Assembly: GCA_020746105.1 (NCBI GenBank)
Contig: CM036626.1
Location: 18,341,001-18,405,000, forward strand
Length of the DNA stretch: 64,000 nt
Direction: 5' to 3'
From: Trogon surrucura
Lineage: Eukaryota; Chordata; Aves; Trogoniformes; Trogonidae
The first letter of the stretch is position 1; each line of letters begins with the position of its first letter. Shown here piece after piece: positions 39,601-54,600 of this stretch. The translations under genes were made by a program, and so were the position numbers. Below the pieces are notes generated by a model. The model worked only from the letters and a program-made list of their open reading frames with translations, searched no databases and was not told the origin of the DNA.

Positions 39601-42600
39601 AGGTACCATCGCCCGACATCTAACCGTTACCTTAAATCAGGCAGAACTTTCCCTGCTTCTGTTAGTTACAAATTAATGTGGCAAATTGAGTCACCAGAAA
39701 GAAAAACCTCACTTCAGGCTCAAGAAGGTGCCATCTGACATAGAGTTGTTAAGTGCAGCAAAACAAACTTGAATGTCTTCTCACTCCACAACCGGAAATC
39801 TTTCTTAAGGCAGTTTAATTTTCTTCATATGCAACCAGTGAAGAAAACCGATCGATGTGACCTGCAACTAACTGAAATCTCCTTCCTGAGCTTTCTAACA
39901 AAAGTTGCTAAGGGTTAAGCGTTGGAACACTAAAAAAAAAAAAAGTAATTATTATTTCCACTGTTTAACGGGGGGAAGAAAAACCACATTCAAATGAAAA
40001 CAGTCACTACTGCAAATGGAATCTAATAACCTTCTCCCAAGAGGCTGGCTCCTCCTAGGCTATGAAACCTGAACATGGATGAAATTACATTTTACAGATT
40101 TCAAAGAAAAAAAAAAATCAGAACTCCCTCTGCTGTTCAAGCACAACATTTGTTTGTTTTTAAGTAATTCCTTGCTGAAAAAAAACATAGGCAGAGAATG
40201 CAAGTTAAAGGTTGTGGAAGGCAGCAATAAGGAGAAAGAACATGAAGAGTAAAAAGCTGTGGTCAACAACTGAAAAAACCCACTGGTTTGGAAGAGATCA
40301 GGTGAAGAAGAATCAGGAAGGAAAACACAAAATCCCAAATATAACTGGTGAACTTTTAGACTGTACCACCACCAACGCTTGTCAAGCTCAACTATTTTGA
40401 CTAAGAAGAAGTGTGCTCTTTTAAAAAGAAACGATATGTGGAATTAAAGTTTCGCTAATTTTTTAAGGTTCTAGCTGTCAAGCTGCCAGCCCGAATCATT
40501 TACAACATCCAGCACCGTTACTCACCTGCCAAGTAACAACGTATATCAGCGACTGTAACACTAATTCTCAATAAAAAGTAGTGCTTTCTTCATCAATTAA
40601 AGTGTTCCTGTAGGATGTCAGCAGACATCTGGGCTGAACTGGGCGGCTGTGGTGTTATTGCTCACACGCAGTGAACTGATGAAGCCGAAAGAGGAAGAGG
40701 CCAGGGGCTTTTTGGGCAGTTAGGTCAGTCCACCTCACTGAAGGGTTGTCTATCAAAACAAACCTGATCTGAGCTAAAATCTTCCTTTTTTTTGTAGTCT
40801 TAGGATTGTCTTCTTTTAAAACTCACTGTATACTGGAGGTCAGAGAGCCATGGAATAAAAGATGAAGACATGCCAAGGATAACCAACTTAATTTTCTCCA
40901 CGCTGCTTACAAGCACTTTCATGTTCAAGGGTGAAGAAGAAAAATCATCCATTTAGGAAAACAGCAATAAATGCTTATGAGCAGGCACAGGGGAGTTTGA
41001 TAAAAATAAATCATTTGTATTTTCCTAAGATTAAGACAGTTTTTGCATATCTTCAGTGTAAAGTTAGAGCTCTGCATTATACTGATCAATAAACACACCG
41101 CTTTTGTGTGTGACTTAAGACAGATTCAAATACCTTCTATTTTTTGTCACAAAAAACCTGCGTTAGCAGTAAAACAGGGTAACACCCAATTTGAAACAGG
41201 GTCATATTGCAAGATGAGGTACCAATTCTAAGTACTAACTCACTGTTTTTCTGAGACAAAGGTGGTTTTCTTCCCCTGTCATTAAAAATCATCGATGTGC
41301 TCTCGGGGAGAGAGGATGAGTCACAACTTCAGAGCAAAAGCAGCGGAGAGGCAGAGCACACGAGGCAAAAATCATAAAAGAACGTATGTCTGCAGATCAC
41401 TGGATTCTGCTGGAGTTCATTTGCTACGGACAGGTGGTAGATGACAGCCCACAACTTGAATTCCACCATTTCAGAAATCCAGTCTGAATGGCAGCTCTGT
41501 GTCTGCCATTAATGACATAACCTACTGGTTTTACACCATCGTGTAATTCTACCAGCTTTCTCACTGAGTATTTGGAAGCAAAGGAAAGTAGCAGTCTCAT
41601 CATTCTATTTCGTATTGTTATTTTTCCAGTAGGCTTCTATATGTTTTCCCACACTTTCAATACGGAGAAGCATTCATTTAAAAAAAAAAGATAAACGAAA
41701 CTTTACTGTCTCATCACAAAATGAAAAGAGCAGCATCCTTAACAACAAGAACAGAACTCTTAGGACGTCTAAATTAAAACACTCTGGTAATAACTCACCC
41801 AGCTCGGTGACAGCACTATCTGTTTTTAATGGATAATTATACCATCCTAAGCCTATTAGTGTTAATTGCTATAGGGAAAGAGGCAAAGCATACTTTATGT
41901 AGCAGAGAAGAGTTTTCTCTTTATTATTAGCTCACAGAGAGTAACTTCCAAACCAGTATTATGCAATGGTAACGCAGCACCAGCAAATACTGTCAGGACC
42001 AGCCCACGCCACTCACTACAGGCCTCCCAAAAAGCAAAAGGGCTCCTTAAATTCACATGAGCGCACCTGATAAATCCTTGTTAACCAGCTGTCAAACACA
42101 GTCCGTACATTTTGTACAGCTGTATGTATCACTGCATTTCATTCCCTTTTAAATCCTATCCAAAGGACAGATGGATAGATAGATATCCTGGAAAACTACA
42201 CGGAATTTTGCACAGTTTTGCTGAAGTATTTTAAGAATTATAGCTCAGTAAAGCAGTGTATGAAAAAAATCTGCTGAGCACCTCAACATTAATCAGCTTA
42301 ACGCATTCATCTTACAATTAGCGCTTTGGCAGGAAGTCAATTCAAAATAAAAACTGTTTCAACCACACACAAGGAACCTTAATAGTTTAAAAATGCAGTA
42401 TCCTGTGTCTTGGAAGTGATCCATCAACACAGCACTAGTACTTTTTAAGTCACGACAAAACTTGAGGCTTAACAATTCAGTCCCATCAGAAATCTCTGCT
42501 GCTTTTAAATAAACTAGTTTACTATGCTTATTATTATCATTATCATCAAAATATTGCATTATACTATGTCCCTGCTTCCCTTACCAGCATCCTGAAAGAA

Positions 42601-45600
42601 ACCTCAAGTCAAGATGAGGGCAACTCTGCTAGAGTTCTAACAATAAGTGACCCTGCTTTGAAATAGAAACTTTAGACCCTATTCTAAATGTGTCTTAAAA
42701 AATTATACTGTCAAACCCACTGTAACAAGAGCTTCGTTAAAATGCTCTTTTCCAACAAAAAAAATTTCTTTATAGACAAATACATTACAGAGAAAAAAAT
42801 ACACTTTGAAGACCTTTTCCCTAAAGCTTTACAAATGACAGTTGGACTACGCAATTGATCAAAATACAAGACCTGATCAAAGATTTTTCTACGGCTAAGA
42901 TGTTCGTAACATTTCTTCTCTGACAGTTTTCCGGTGTGAACAACGCAGCTGAATTTCTGGATAATAAATGAGTCCCTTCAGGGGCTTTTTCCTACTACAA
43001 ACACTAATTTTGTTCTCTTCTCTCCTCAATCCCATTTTTACAGAACCACAAGACGTCCAGAAATGTCAGTATCTGTCAAGTTTAGGTGAACCTGGCCATA
43101 TACTGGCTATATAGGTGAAACATGGCTATATAGGCAGCACTTCTAATACCTAAAAAACTTACCCAGCTGCAGGATCATGACTGTATCGTTGAAGGCACGT
43201 GTCACCAATCCAAAATGTCTGTGCAGGGGATAACACAGCACTCGCCTTCCAAAAGACACCAGGACGTCGTGAACGCTAGTGAAACTCTGTGTGCATCAGT
43301 GAAAAGGCTGAATTAGTCTCTGACACAAAGAATTTGGGTTTTGTTTGGTTTTCCTTTAAGGCAAAAAGTCATAGTAGAATAGGGAAAAAAGGGCATATTT
43401 TTATAAACATCTAGAGATCTGTATTTTAACAGGTATGAAAGTCAACACGCTAAACAGAAACAAGACACAGTGCACTTTTACATGGTGGGATGAGAGTAGC
43501 CCTACATGTTTTAGTGGTTTTGAACTAAAAAAAAAAGAATGTAGAGAACATTAGAATAAAAGATCTAGCTCAAGACTTGGACATTCTTTAGATTAAAGCA
43601 ATAAATTACATCTGTCCCACATTATTATTATATCTTTTGAGGGGAAGCTACAAAAAGCCTTTTAAGAATAAAGAAAAATTAAAACCATATGATATTAACA
43701 AAATACTTGTGTACATATAAGAGTTTTAAAAATGATACATGACTCTGCCTTTCATGAAAACTATAGATACTCAAGACAGGGATAAATACATCTGCCTAGG
43801 GAAAGCTTCTGATACGAGTGAGGAAGACCTCTAATTTACTCAGGCCAGAGGCACTAATGAGTTATTAAAGACTTTAAGAGAGTGATTTCCTACCCAGCTT
43901 TCACTTTCCAAGACAAAATACTCCATTTACAAATTTAAAAAAAAAATACCTATTTCATCCTGAACTCTTAATTTATTAAAATTAAAAAAAAAAAAGCTTT
44001 ACTGACGGGCAGCACTTTTTTGCATTATGAGACTACTTCAACCCATTTTTCATTTGAATGGGTCGCCAGCGAGCATTTAAATCATTTAGCTTTTGTTATT
44101 TAATATTTGGAGTCTAAGGTGTGTACACGTCACGCACAGCAACCCGGCAGTCAGTTCAAACACACCAGAGCTGAAGCAATTTTGTTTACAGATCACTGAA
44201 AACACCCGCCTCTACATGGTTTGTACAACAGATACAGTTATTAACAGCTTGGTGCCGGGAGACTGAATTTTCTGGGTGTGAAATATACTGTTGGCACAGG
44301 CTGCGCCAAGAACTGCTATAGGATAAGCACACGCAGGAAACTCCTTTGCTATGTTAGGACATGAATCTGAAAAAAAAAGAGTGAGAGTTAAGGCAATCTC
44401 TGCATTTTAACGGCGTTCCTTTGTCACCTGCCACTGCAGAATGCTCCACTGGCAACCAATCAAAACGAACAAATGTGGAAAGCCAGTTGTCACGGAACAA
44501 GTTATTAGGGAATGTAACATTCACCACTACTAGCAAAGTTTGAAGGACTGAACCCACAATTGCCATCAAATTTCATTTTTGATCCTGCAAATTGAGATTT
44601 GGCTCAGTACTTTCAGGGATGAGGACAGGACAGTCCTTTCCAGCTTGCTGCCTTCTTAAGAAATTATGGATTATGGGCTAGGTTAAGCTCTTCCTGTCTC
44701 CATCTCTGTAACAACTGAATTGCACAGGCCTAGTAAACAACCTGAAAGTGCAAAGAACAGAATTCCCTTCGTTTCCTCTAGTCAAACTTGGTTTCACGTG
44801 GCTAGTAGCAACTCAACCCAGAGGGATGTGGCAAGAACCTGGAAAGCAGGGGGTGGCTAAGGCAACACGCCCACTAACTCTGCAAGAAACCTGGAAGAGA
44901 AGTGTCCAGCATGTGTCTGAAAGACCCCGTTACCATTAAAGCTTTAATGAGACAACTGTTCTACAGCCACAAGACTATAGAATTTTTTGCCACAAGACTA
45001 CAGAATTCAGCTTCTCAATGACAGGTAAAGGAAAAAAAAAGTAATAAAAACAAAATGCTTTTGATTGAGCACTACAAGCTTTTTCCTGTCCCTGGGTTTG
45101 CATTTACTCCTGGGCTTCCCAGTTCCACCCTCCAACATACTCTGAAGCCACACAGCAGAACGGAGGGGAAGCCAGAAACCACCTGATTTGCAGTCAAAAA
45201 AAGGAGCGGGCTGGAAGTGCAGAATGGTGAACTAGGAAGGCTGAAGAAAGGCTCAGCAGTCAAAAACCCCCAGAAGCAAACAATAAGCTGCTTTATTAAG
45301 GTCTGCCATTTCCAAATATTATTGAAGTGTGTATCTGAGGTAGGCCACAAGAACACTAAGAAACCCCATTCCCTGCTTTTTATTCCCTTTCTATTTTAAT
45401 GCGCTTTAGCCAGTTAAAAAGGAAGACATCTACAACTTTTAATCAAGGAGCTAAGAGGCTCTATTTTCCTGCTCTAGGCATGGAGTTCCATACACATACT
45501 GTGAACACACATGAAGAATAATTAGTTACTTCCCAAATAAAGGTCAGGACTTGTGACTCAAGCCCAGGAGTCCAGGACAGAGTGTAGACAAGCAGCTTTT

Positions 45601-48600
45601 CCATAGCACCTATCCTTAGATTTTCCAGAACGGGCCAGAAGGTCAGCACCCAGACAGACAAGGGGTCATACTCCAACCTCTGGAGGCTACTAGTAGCTGG
45701 GAGCCCACAAGTCATGATTAATTTTTTGTAACTTTTACTAAAAAGAGGATGTACACTTAATTCCTCCCCAATACTGAAAGAGGGAGCTCTCCACAAAAGC
45801 AACATACACTGCCAAAACCAAATAACGCAGCAAACACGTAACGCAAAACGGAAGTTTTTCACTTACCTCCAGCCAGCACAAAGTTGCACTCAGTTTCCTG
45901 ACATTCCAAGACGATTCAACCTGATTTTAAGAGACCATAAAATAAGTATTATCTAATTCAACGTTCAACACTGCTGGCCAGCAATGTGAGGTAACATTTG
46001 GCAGCAATTTCAAAACCTTTGTGACTATGAAGCACTAATTATATTATGTGCACTGAGAAGGCCACAGGACAGCATCGAAAACCGCACTGCAATGTAGATG
46101 TGAAACAACTGAATTGGTTTCCATACTGGGAATACCCAGTCCATGGAAAAAAAAGCCTTTAAAAATACAAGAGCAATCACAGAAAAATGGTGTTTTAGTG
46201 GAATTCTGTCTCTTTTCATCAAGCAACAGAAATCTGAATCAACAAAGCTCAAGCTAAAATGCTTTGTTTTGTGTAAATCTCAAGATTTCTGGCTTTCAGA
46301 GAGGGTCTTAAAGCCAGGAACACATGTAAAATGCCATTATTCTTAAAACGTGACACATTCATAATATTTGTGTAGTAGTATGGTCTAGGGGGATGATTAG
46401 GGCAAAAAGCCAGGAAGCCTTGATCTATAATCCTGGCTCTAGTAAAGATTTGTGTAGTCTGAATGTCTTGATTTTAATTTAAAAAAAAAAACCAACCAAA
46501 AGTGTTTTCCACATACACCATACAGTTACTGCAAAGAGCTCCACACATATTTGCAATTTTGTGCAACACTGACAAGTAATACACCAACCATCCCAGCCTG
46601 TACTACTGAAGAAGCAGAACTGGACATTCCTGCCTGCTGTTCTAAAATACGTGCCCCACAATTCAGGCTGATTAAGACAGAACGGTCTTGATTATACATT
46701 CCAAAATTTCTCATTGGTTAATACCAGCAGAGTTGTATCTGGGAAGCAAGTCCATGTCAAATAGGCAAGCTATGCCCAGAACAGTTTGGAATCCATTCTA
46801 AACTTCTGCTATTTTCTTAACTCTTTATATCCTGTAAAAAGCCTGGGATACAGAACACAAAATAAACCGGCTGCTGCTTGTCTAAGGGGTGGGCAAACAG
46901 GAGAATCCTGAAAATGGAAGCATGCCTTCCTACTTCTTTTTCCGTTATTCAAACACTGGAAAGAAAACGTGTGTCAATGTTAACATTTTTAAATGTGTCA
47001 CTCTGGTTTCCAGAACGCCTCAGGAAACACCTTCTACACTCAGTGCATGAACTTAAAAAAAATCCAACTCACAACAAACCCACAAAAACCCCTAAACCCA
47101 CCAGTTTTGTTAAGGGCATATGATGGTAGCCTATATAAACCAGTGAACGTAGAGTCTGTCCTACAGACTTAATGATTTTCCATGCTTTTTTCAGAAGGCA
47201 GATCAGTAGTGGTGTTAGTACAGACAAACATACTTATCGTGGAACTGACCAGAAGTGCCACCAACACAAAAGAACAACTATTTTGCGACATCTGCGTTTA
47301 CATAAATCGAGACACATTGCAACACAAAACAAATCAGAAACAAACAGAATTGTCCGGAGTCTCCTGCAACTCCCCTTCTCTCCTACAGCTAAGGTGTTGC
47401 TCCAGAAGAACAGAAGTATTTAGAAATCATATTAAACCCCACGTGCATCCCAACAGCTCGATCTAGAGATGTAACGTCTTTGATTTTAACTTAATTATGT
47501 ATTTTTAATGTTTGGAAGTGAGTTCACTTTAAAAGGTGAGTTTCCCAAATGACAGTACAAGGTCCAGGCACGAGGTTCCTAAAACACACTGAATTTTTCT
47601 TTTTTGAACTTACATTCTTGTCTCCTTCGTTGACACAGATCTCGTAGCAATAGGCCAGGAGGATATCAATTAAACCAAGATACACACCACGACGGCTTCT
47701 TTTATCCAGAAGATAAGATTTATTTGTGAACTTTCTCATCTGTTCTCTCTCTTCCTCAGAGAAGACAACTATAAAAAGTACAAGGATAACCGATTACGAA
47801 TTTAAAGCTGGCACATCCATTTTAATAGGTGGTAATACTGCTTCAACAGTCTCTTTAAAAGTAGAGTGAAACTAATCATGAGTCACTCGTCACTTAAGAA
47901 AAAGCCCAAATCTTTCTTATTTTCATTTTTAACTTTTATTAAATGCCGACATATCCCCTTCAAGCTGAAGTTCCAGCCCTGCAATGCACTGCACGTACAC
48001 AAGGGCAATTCTGAACCCCTCTAAAAGTGCCAAGGATTTCCGAGGGTGCCCGGGTATCTCACACAGAAATAAACGCACAGTTGCGATCCAAGTAAACCAA
48101 AATTCTTAATTTGGGGTTGTATGGGTTAAAATAAGAAAATGAGGGGAGAGGGAGGGGTGTTACACACTACAGAAAGGTTACAACTCCTAGTAAACCAAGT
48201 TCTTTTTTTAAACAGCCCTGCTCATTTCTCTACTGTAAGGATCACAGGTGTGCTTATAGATGTTTCTTCTCAAACATTGCTCATCCTCATCGCACACAAT
48301 CCCCGCTCTGAGGGACACAATCCGCCCGTGAGACGTGTGGTTGTCTTTATCCCAGGAGCTTTCTACAAACTTTCTATTTTCACCACATGTTTTGAAACAA
48401 ATGTTTGTGACGCCAAAGGCACATGCCTCGAGACAGAAAATTACAAATTAGGAAAAGCATTTTTGAATGTTTCTCTTTTTTTATGAGCTTTTTTAAATGT
48501 TTCTATCAGCTTCACAGCCATGAAATACTTGATTTAAATTCCTATGGAAACTTCTCAATGAGCTAAACATTTCTCTGGAGTCAGGCTAGTCTCTATTTAC

Positions 48601-51600
48601 AAGCTCCTGTAAGAAGAAATTCCAGCTTTTATATCATCTTGAGAAAGCCAATCTTTTTCACTTGTTACAATCTAGTAAAAAGTGACAATTTAGCAAGACA
48701 GCGGCAGAGCTCTGTTTTTCTGTTAATGCAACACAGTTCAGTATTACCCCTTTAATCACAAATATAGTTGATATATCTATATCTTATCAGCAAATTTCTT
48801 TAAGTTCTTAAATCGCACTGACTCTTCAGGGAGTCATCTTCACCATTCATATTAAAATTATCCATAATACCATACGTGCAATGTTATAGCACACATAGAA
48901 AAAAAAATATAGTTTCTAAAAACCATAAAACCACTTTGTAAGGGTGGGGTTTCACGAGGTATCACAACAGGGTGTTTAAAGTCAGAAGAAGGTCCAACTG
49001 GAAAGAAAAAAGACATTTCCCATTTCAGCTAGAAAACTCTCTCCTGGAGTACACCACAATTTATTATAAAACCATAGGCAAGTGGCACTTTCAGCTTGAA
49101 GAGAAGCACAAAAGGGAGGTGAAACTGAAGCTAAAGATGGAAAGGGAATTCTGAAAAACAAACAGCCACAAGTTTTTAGCAGGCTACTACAGCAGATCAG
49201 GTTTATAAAGCCTAAAATCACGCCTGATGACTAGAGCAACACGGCAGTTTGTAACAAAAATGCTAATTCCTTCACAGGAATCACACCTATCACAGAGGGG
49301 ACACCTGTCGAACAGTCAGGCTAGCACATTTCTAGTATCACCTAACCGTGCACTTCCTCTCTATCACTTCTGACCTTCTTCCTTCGGGCATTCCCCATAA
49401 AGGCACTGGACTCGGACAGTCTTTCCTGGATCCTGCAAATTTCCTTTATACAACTTTTTGCCTTGAGAAAATCTGCAGTTCCTAGAAACTGTATCAAAAA
49501 GAATGCATCGTTCTTTCTTCCATTCCTTACTGCTCTTGCCTTTTAAAATCTGGGATGCTTTACAACAGAGGCCTATCATTTATCTCTTAAGAATTCCGCA
49601 CGAATAAACAGCAATCCTTCCTCACGTGAAAAAAGCCCTGCTCTGCAGCTGAACAGTGCCAGGGAGGCACACGTGCTGCAACAGTCTGGAACACTGAGTG
49701 GAACAGGTAGACAATTGCAGAAAACTTGATAATAAAAATCCATCTCTGTTTCTGATCCATCTTAAACTTCTGAATCTACCAGTAACAGTACAGATTTGAG
49801 CAGAGCTCTACTGAATGGTGAATCTTCAAAAAGAAATCGCCTCCCATTCTATAAAAAGATCAGAAACAGAGAATGGTCACTGGTAAACACTACAAGTTAC
49901 CAAAACACGTTATCCCTGGAGTATATAAATATTATATCAAACACATGTGTCAGCCTGGGCCTTTGAAGATTACTGTGTTGCCTAGAAAGGAATTTTTACA
50001 GTTGTGTAATTTCCAGTAAAATAAAAATGAACTTTTAACTAAGTTGAACACGACTGTTAACAAAATACTGACTCTTTCACCTGGAATCTCTAGAAGCAAG
50101 ACTCTAATGTAAACTCTAGCAGCAGTAGAAAGTAAGCTTTCCAAAAGTTTTGTTCCCTCATGGGAAAGGCTGCGTAATTAGTTTGGTTTTACGGAGCACT
50201 ACCTGTCTTGCATTAGACACTAAGCACGAACAAAATCTGGGCCTTTCATCTTTAGAGAATGTCCACTCCAAAAATGTTATTTTGCTACAAACATGACGGT
50301 GAAGCCTGATCTCCAGTATTTCTTCTGGTTCCTCAGCAATACTGCAAAGGCAATAATCTTAGCCGCTTGGTGGCTAACAAGCCTGGGGGAAAATAAACAA
50401 ACAAACCAAAAAAAGCATAAAGGGTAAGAAGAGACAATACACAGCAAAATGTAAAAAAAAAAAAACCAAAAAACAGAGGACGAAAGAAAGAAGAGACACT
50501 TAGGACAATACACGAAGAAATAAAAAAAAAAAAAAGACAAAATACAAATGCTGTGCACACAGGCTGGAGAAAAAGTAAAAAGGTTAAATAAAAATAGATT
50601 CAAGGCAAGGACAGAAGAGAGCTGAAGACTTGAAATGCTAATGAGAAGAGCTGATCCAAAATGAAAAAAATCTGGTAATGAGACATTACAAAGACCTGAC
50701 AATGTAAAACCAGGAGAGAAAATAACCAGGGATAAAAGAGCAGCAATCAGCCAAACAGAATCTTCAGTTAATTGTAATGCCATGCCTGACACACAATGAT
50801 CTGTATTTCTAATTACTCTTTGTAGCCAAAGAGACATGAACGCAAAAGTAATCAAGTTTTTGGTTCCAAGAAACCAGTGAAGATAAAAAACAAAAGGACA
50901 TCAATAGAAATCAGCAAAAGGAAGAAACAAAACCCAAATTCTCTTGGTTTAGTGTTCCTGATTAAGAAAATATACTTTTAAAGAATCTGGTAATTTGTAT
51001 GTCGCTTTCCCACACTTTTATGTCACTTTTCCATGTGGTAACTTGAGAAGTCCGTTCCCAATGACGTTCTTGATTCCACAAACACCATGTGGGTGGGAAC
51101 TGTCCTAACAACAGCAATAATGGAGCCCAAAATGCAGGGACTCTAAAAGATCCCTGGTGTCAAACTCCAGGGCAGATCCCTCCCTCCTGGCGTAGCCTGG
51201 GCTGTCATCTACCATCAGCTCTAACGTTACCATTCCCACCTTCTCCTCTTACCAAGCACTCACCTTCCATCAACAATCCTCTAAAAAAGAGCCACCACAC
51301 TTCACGCGCGAGGGCAGCGGGCTTCCCCGGGACAAGGCTCCGTGCATCTGGCGGCACGTGATGCCCATCCCAGCTCTCGGTTCTCACCAAGAACATGAGC
51401 TGCCTTCACACAGGACATGTGTGTTTCTGCAAGCTGACCAAAACCCACCACAAATTGTACAGGTCTTCAACATGCCAAAATTTGAAGTCTCTTTACAAGC
51501 TGTATGCCTGGAAGTACTCATTGTGGAAGGTGATGGAAATCATCCTGTTTTAGATGCTTTCTTTAACACAAGACATGAATTTGGAACTCGGGGAAAAAAG

Positions 51601-54600
51601 TAAGAAATCTGGGTACTCTTCATTTTATGCCTCTTTTCCATAAGCAATCAAGAGAAACTGCATGAAGGTTTCGATCCCTCCTCCTTTACACTCTTAAACA
51701 GGTTCAAAAGTAAACAGGGGACATTTGTATTTGATTTTTGTAATAAAAAAGGTCTGACCTCACACCTACGTGCAGGGTGATACATGCATAACAGGCTCAA
51801 TGAACCACCACATGTCACTTCATAGAACGCCTTGCAACATACTGCAACACACTGTTCTCTCTCTAACGTCCAACTTTTGTGCCTTTAGAGCTTCTGTGTT
51901 CAAGTACCCTTTGGCTTTTTATAGCCAAGCAATAGAGTTCAAAGGCTTCTCACTACAAGCACACCCTGACACTAGTGACAGCCTCATTACCCTTCTGGCT
52001 ACACAGCACATCCTGGCTCAACACAGTCGGGTTTCTCCCCGTTTCCAGTGGAAAAAACAAAATTTCTCAAGTAGTAAAGAAGGGCCTTCGCTTAGAAAAA
52101 GCACATAAAGGGAACAAGGACTGTGCTATATCACTTCCACTCCCTAAGCATGCATACTGGAATATACATTAATGCACACGTGCAGTTAAATTGCATTTGG
52201 CTTGTAAGAATTCCTGAATCCGTATCTCAGATTAGCTGGACCATCCCTTTGACTGAATAAAGCCTAAAACCACAGGGAACTCATCCTATTGATGATAAGA
52301 TTCCAGGGCCAACATCCTGGACCCACCTCCTGTCCTTTTATATTTCCATTCATAACAGACCTTCAGGTGGAACCTGTACTCCCTCTCATGGTGGTTTCTT
52401 TCACCACAACTCACTGAGGTTTAAGAACCTTCAAAGGTTTCAAATCCTCATTCAGCCACTTGCCATCTCCAGTCACATCTGCCAGTCAAACAGCAGTAAC
52501 AATATCGTCAAAACTAGATCTTTCTAAGGGAAAAGATGGGTTGTTGTCACTAACATCACCCAAACACTAGGTAGCCTCTTACATCAAATTTCCTCAAGAT
52601 CCACGAAACTACATGAGTCTCTTCACTCAGCCATAAGAAAGCTGAGACTAAATTTATCATCCTTATTAAATATTTATGTTATAACAAGTAGTTTAGAGAA
52701 AGGATGATCCATTCTGCAGCCCCATTTTCCACATAACTTTCACCAGCAGTAGTTTGTTGTTGTTGCCTCTAAAACCCAGCAACATACGTGTTACTCTGCA
52801 GAAGCTACATTTGGAATAAAACTATGTTTTAATCAATAAAATAATCCAGCAGCTCTTCACTTTCATTATATTCCTTAACGCAGTCAAACATCCGTACTGT
52901 TTCATTTACTAAGGAGCGAATGGAGAAAAACAAACAAAAGAAACCCTCATTATTCTATTTTCAAGCCTCTTGTACCTTTGCCCAGTACTTTTTAAATGAA
53001 ATGCTTTTGATGGATATAATTAACAATTTCTGGCTTCAGAGGCTGAAAAGAGACCAGTAATGAAGATCAGATTACGTTCACAGTAAAATATACAACATTT
53101 ACCCAAAAATCTGCTGTTCTTCTGTAGAAAACGTGAAAGTGCAGGTATTATTAGTGCACTAATAATTGTTAAGAACCTCTGGTGAAGGGATTATCGTTAT
53201 CTGAGATTCTGTGATCTGCTTCAGTAATATCAGATTTTCATACTACATAGGAAATGAACAAAGGACAATAAAAGAATACACATAACAGTAACTTGCAATG
53301 CTCTCTGCAGTCACTCTGCACAGAGAGGTAATCTTTAGTTATCTGTTAACATTACTGATACAAGGTCATCTACTAAACCTGAAACCACTCCTTTCAGTTT
53401 CTAAAAGGACACAAAGATTTTTCTTTGGAAAAAAAGTCTCCGAGACCCATAAAAATAACAGCAAAGTAACAAATGCCATGAATTTGTCACTGCTGTACTG
53501 TGTAAATAAAAGAAAACATCCAACAGAAGACATGTTCTTCAGAGATAAGGGCTGATATTAGTACAGTGTTCCACAGCTGATTCTTGGAAAACTTGCTGTG
53601 AAGTGCCTGTGTCCAGTTCCAAACACGGTGCAAACCAGTTTTGACTACTGTCTCCATTGAAAATGCAACGAGGAAAGGGAGAACAGTGACTCACAACGGT
53701 TGAAAAGAGAGGAGATAAGCACCAGCAATAAAGGACTCATTTTCTAGCTATTACAATCACTACACAAAGATAGGTTTGATTTGATTTCGGACACCATGAC
53801 TTACTGACACTGGCAGCTCCTCTGAGATCTTAAAGATTACAGCACACTCTTAAAAGCAGCCTTCTTCTTCATAGATCTCTGAAACTCTACAATGGCCTTT
53901 ATGGACAGTTAACTCCAAAATCTATTATGTAGATGAAAGAGTACTACATAACTAACAGGTAAATGCTCGAAACGACCACTTTATAACATACCGTAAACTG
54001 CTCCATACAAAACTGTCTCAAAAGTTTCAGTATCTAACTGTCCTGCAAAGAAAAAAATTTTCTTTGAGGACAGAAATAAGAGAATGTTCTTAAGAAGAAC
54101 AGTTAATACTGAAAGTTGTAGAATAAAACCATACTTCTTCCTTTAAAAACAATAATCCAAAACACAACGCAGCATCACAGCAACCACTGTTCAAGCACCG
54201 GTTGTGTGTGTGTGTATATATATATATATAAAAAATATATATATGTATGTTCTTACCAAAAGCCTGAGTGTCACGTTCCTGATGACCTTCACCCTGCAAG
54301 GCCATCATTTTTTTATAAGCCTCAACCCACCACGGTTTGTACTTCAAGACATGCTGAATTGCTTCATCTTCAAAAAAATCAGCTCTAGAAAAAAAGACAA
54401 AAAAGTCATACACTATTTATTCTAGTTTATAGTGTATGTGTGTAGATTTTAGTGCATAAATACAACACACCGGACTTGGCTCCAGGCTATTTTCCACACG
54501 TTACAAATAAAACAAACCTGACCAGAAAATAAACATTATTAAAACCATAAACAATACTCTCTGATCTTACAGTATCCCCTTCCTTCCTTCCTCCACCTTT

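Noticed and set aside
50277-50855. 192-codon minus-strand frame with transmembrane-like Phe/Leu stretches
   Set aside because: It is the complement of an A-rich low-complexity intronic stretch; poly-Phe comes from T runs, and no family or splice support is seen.
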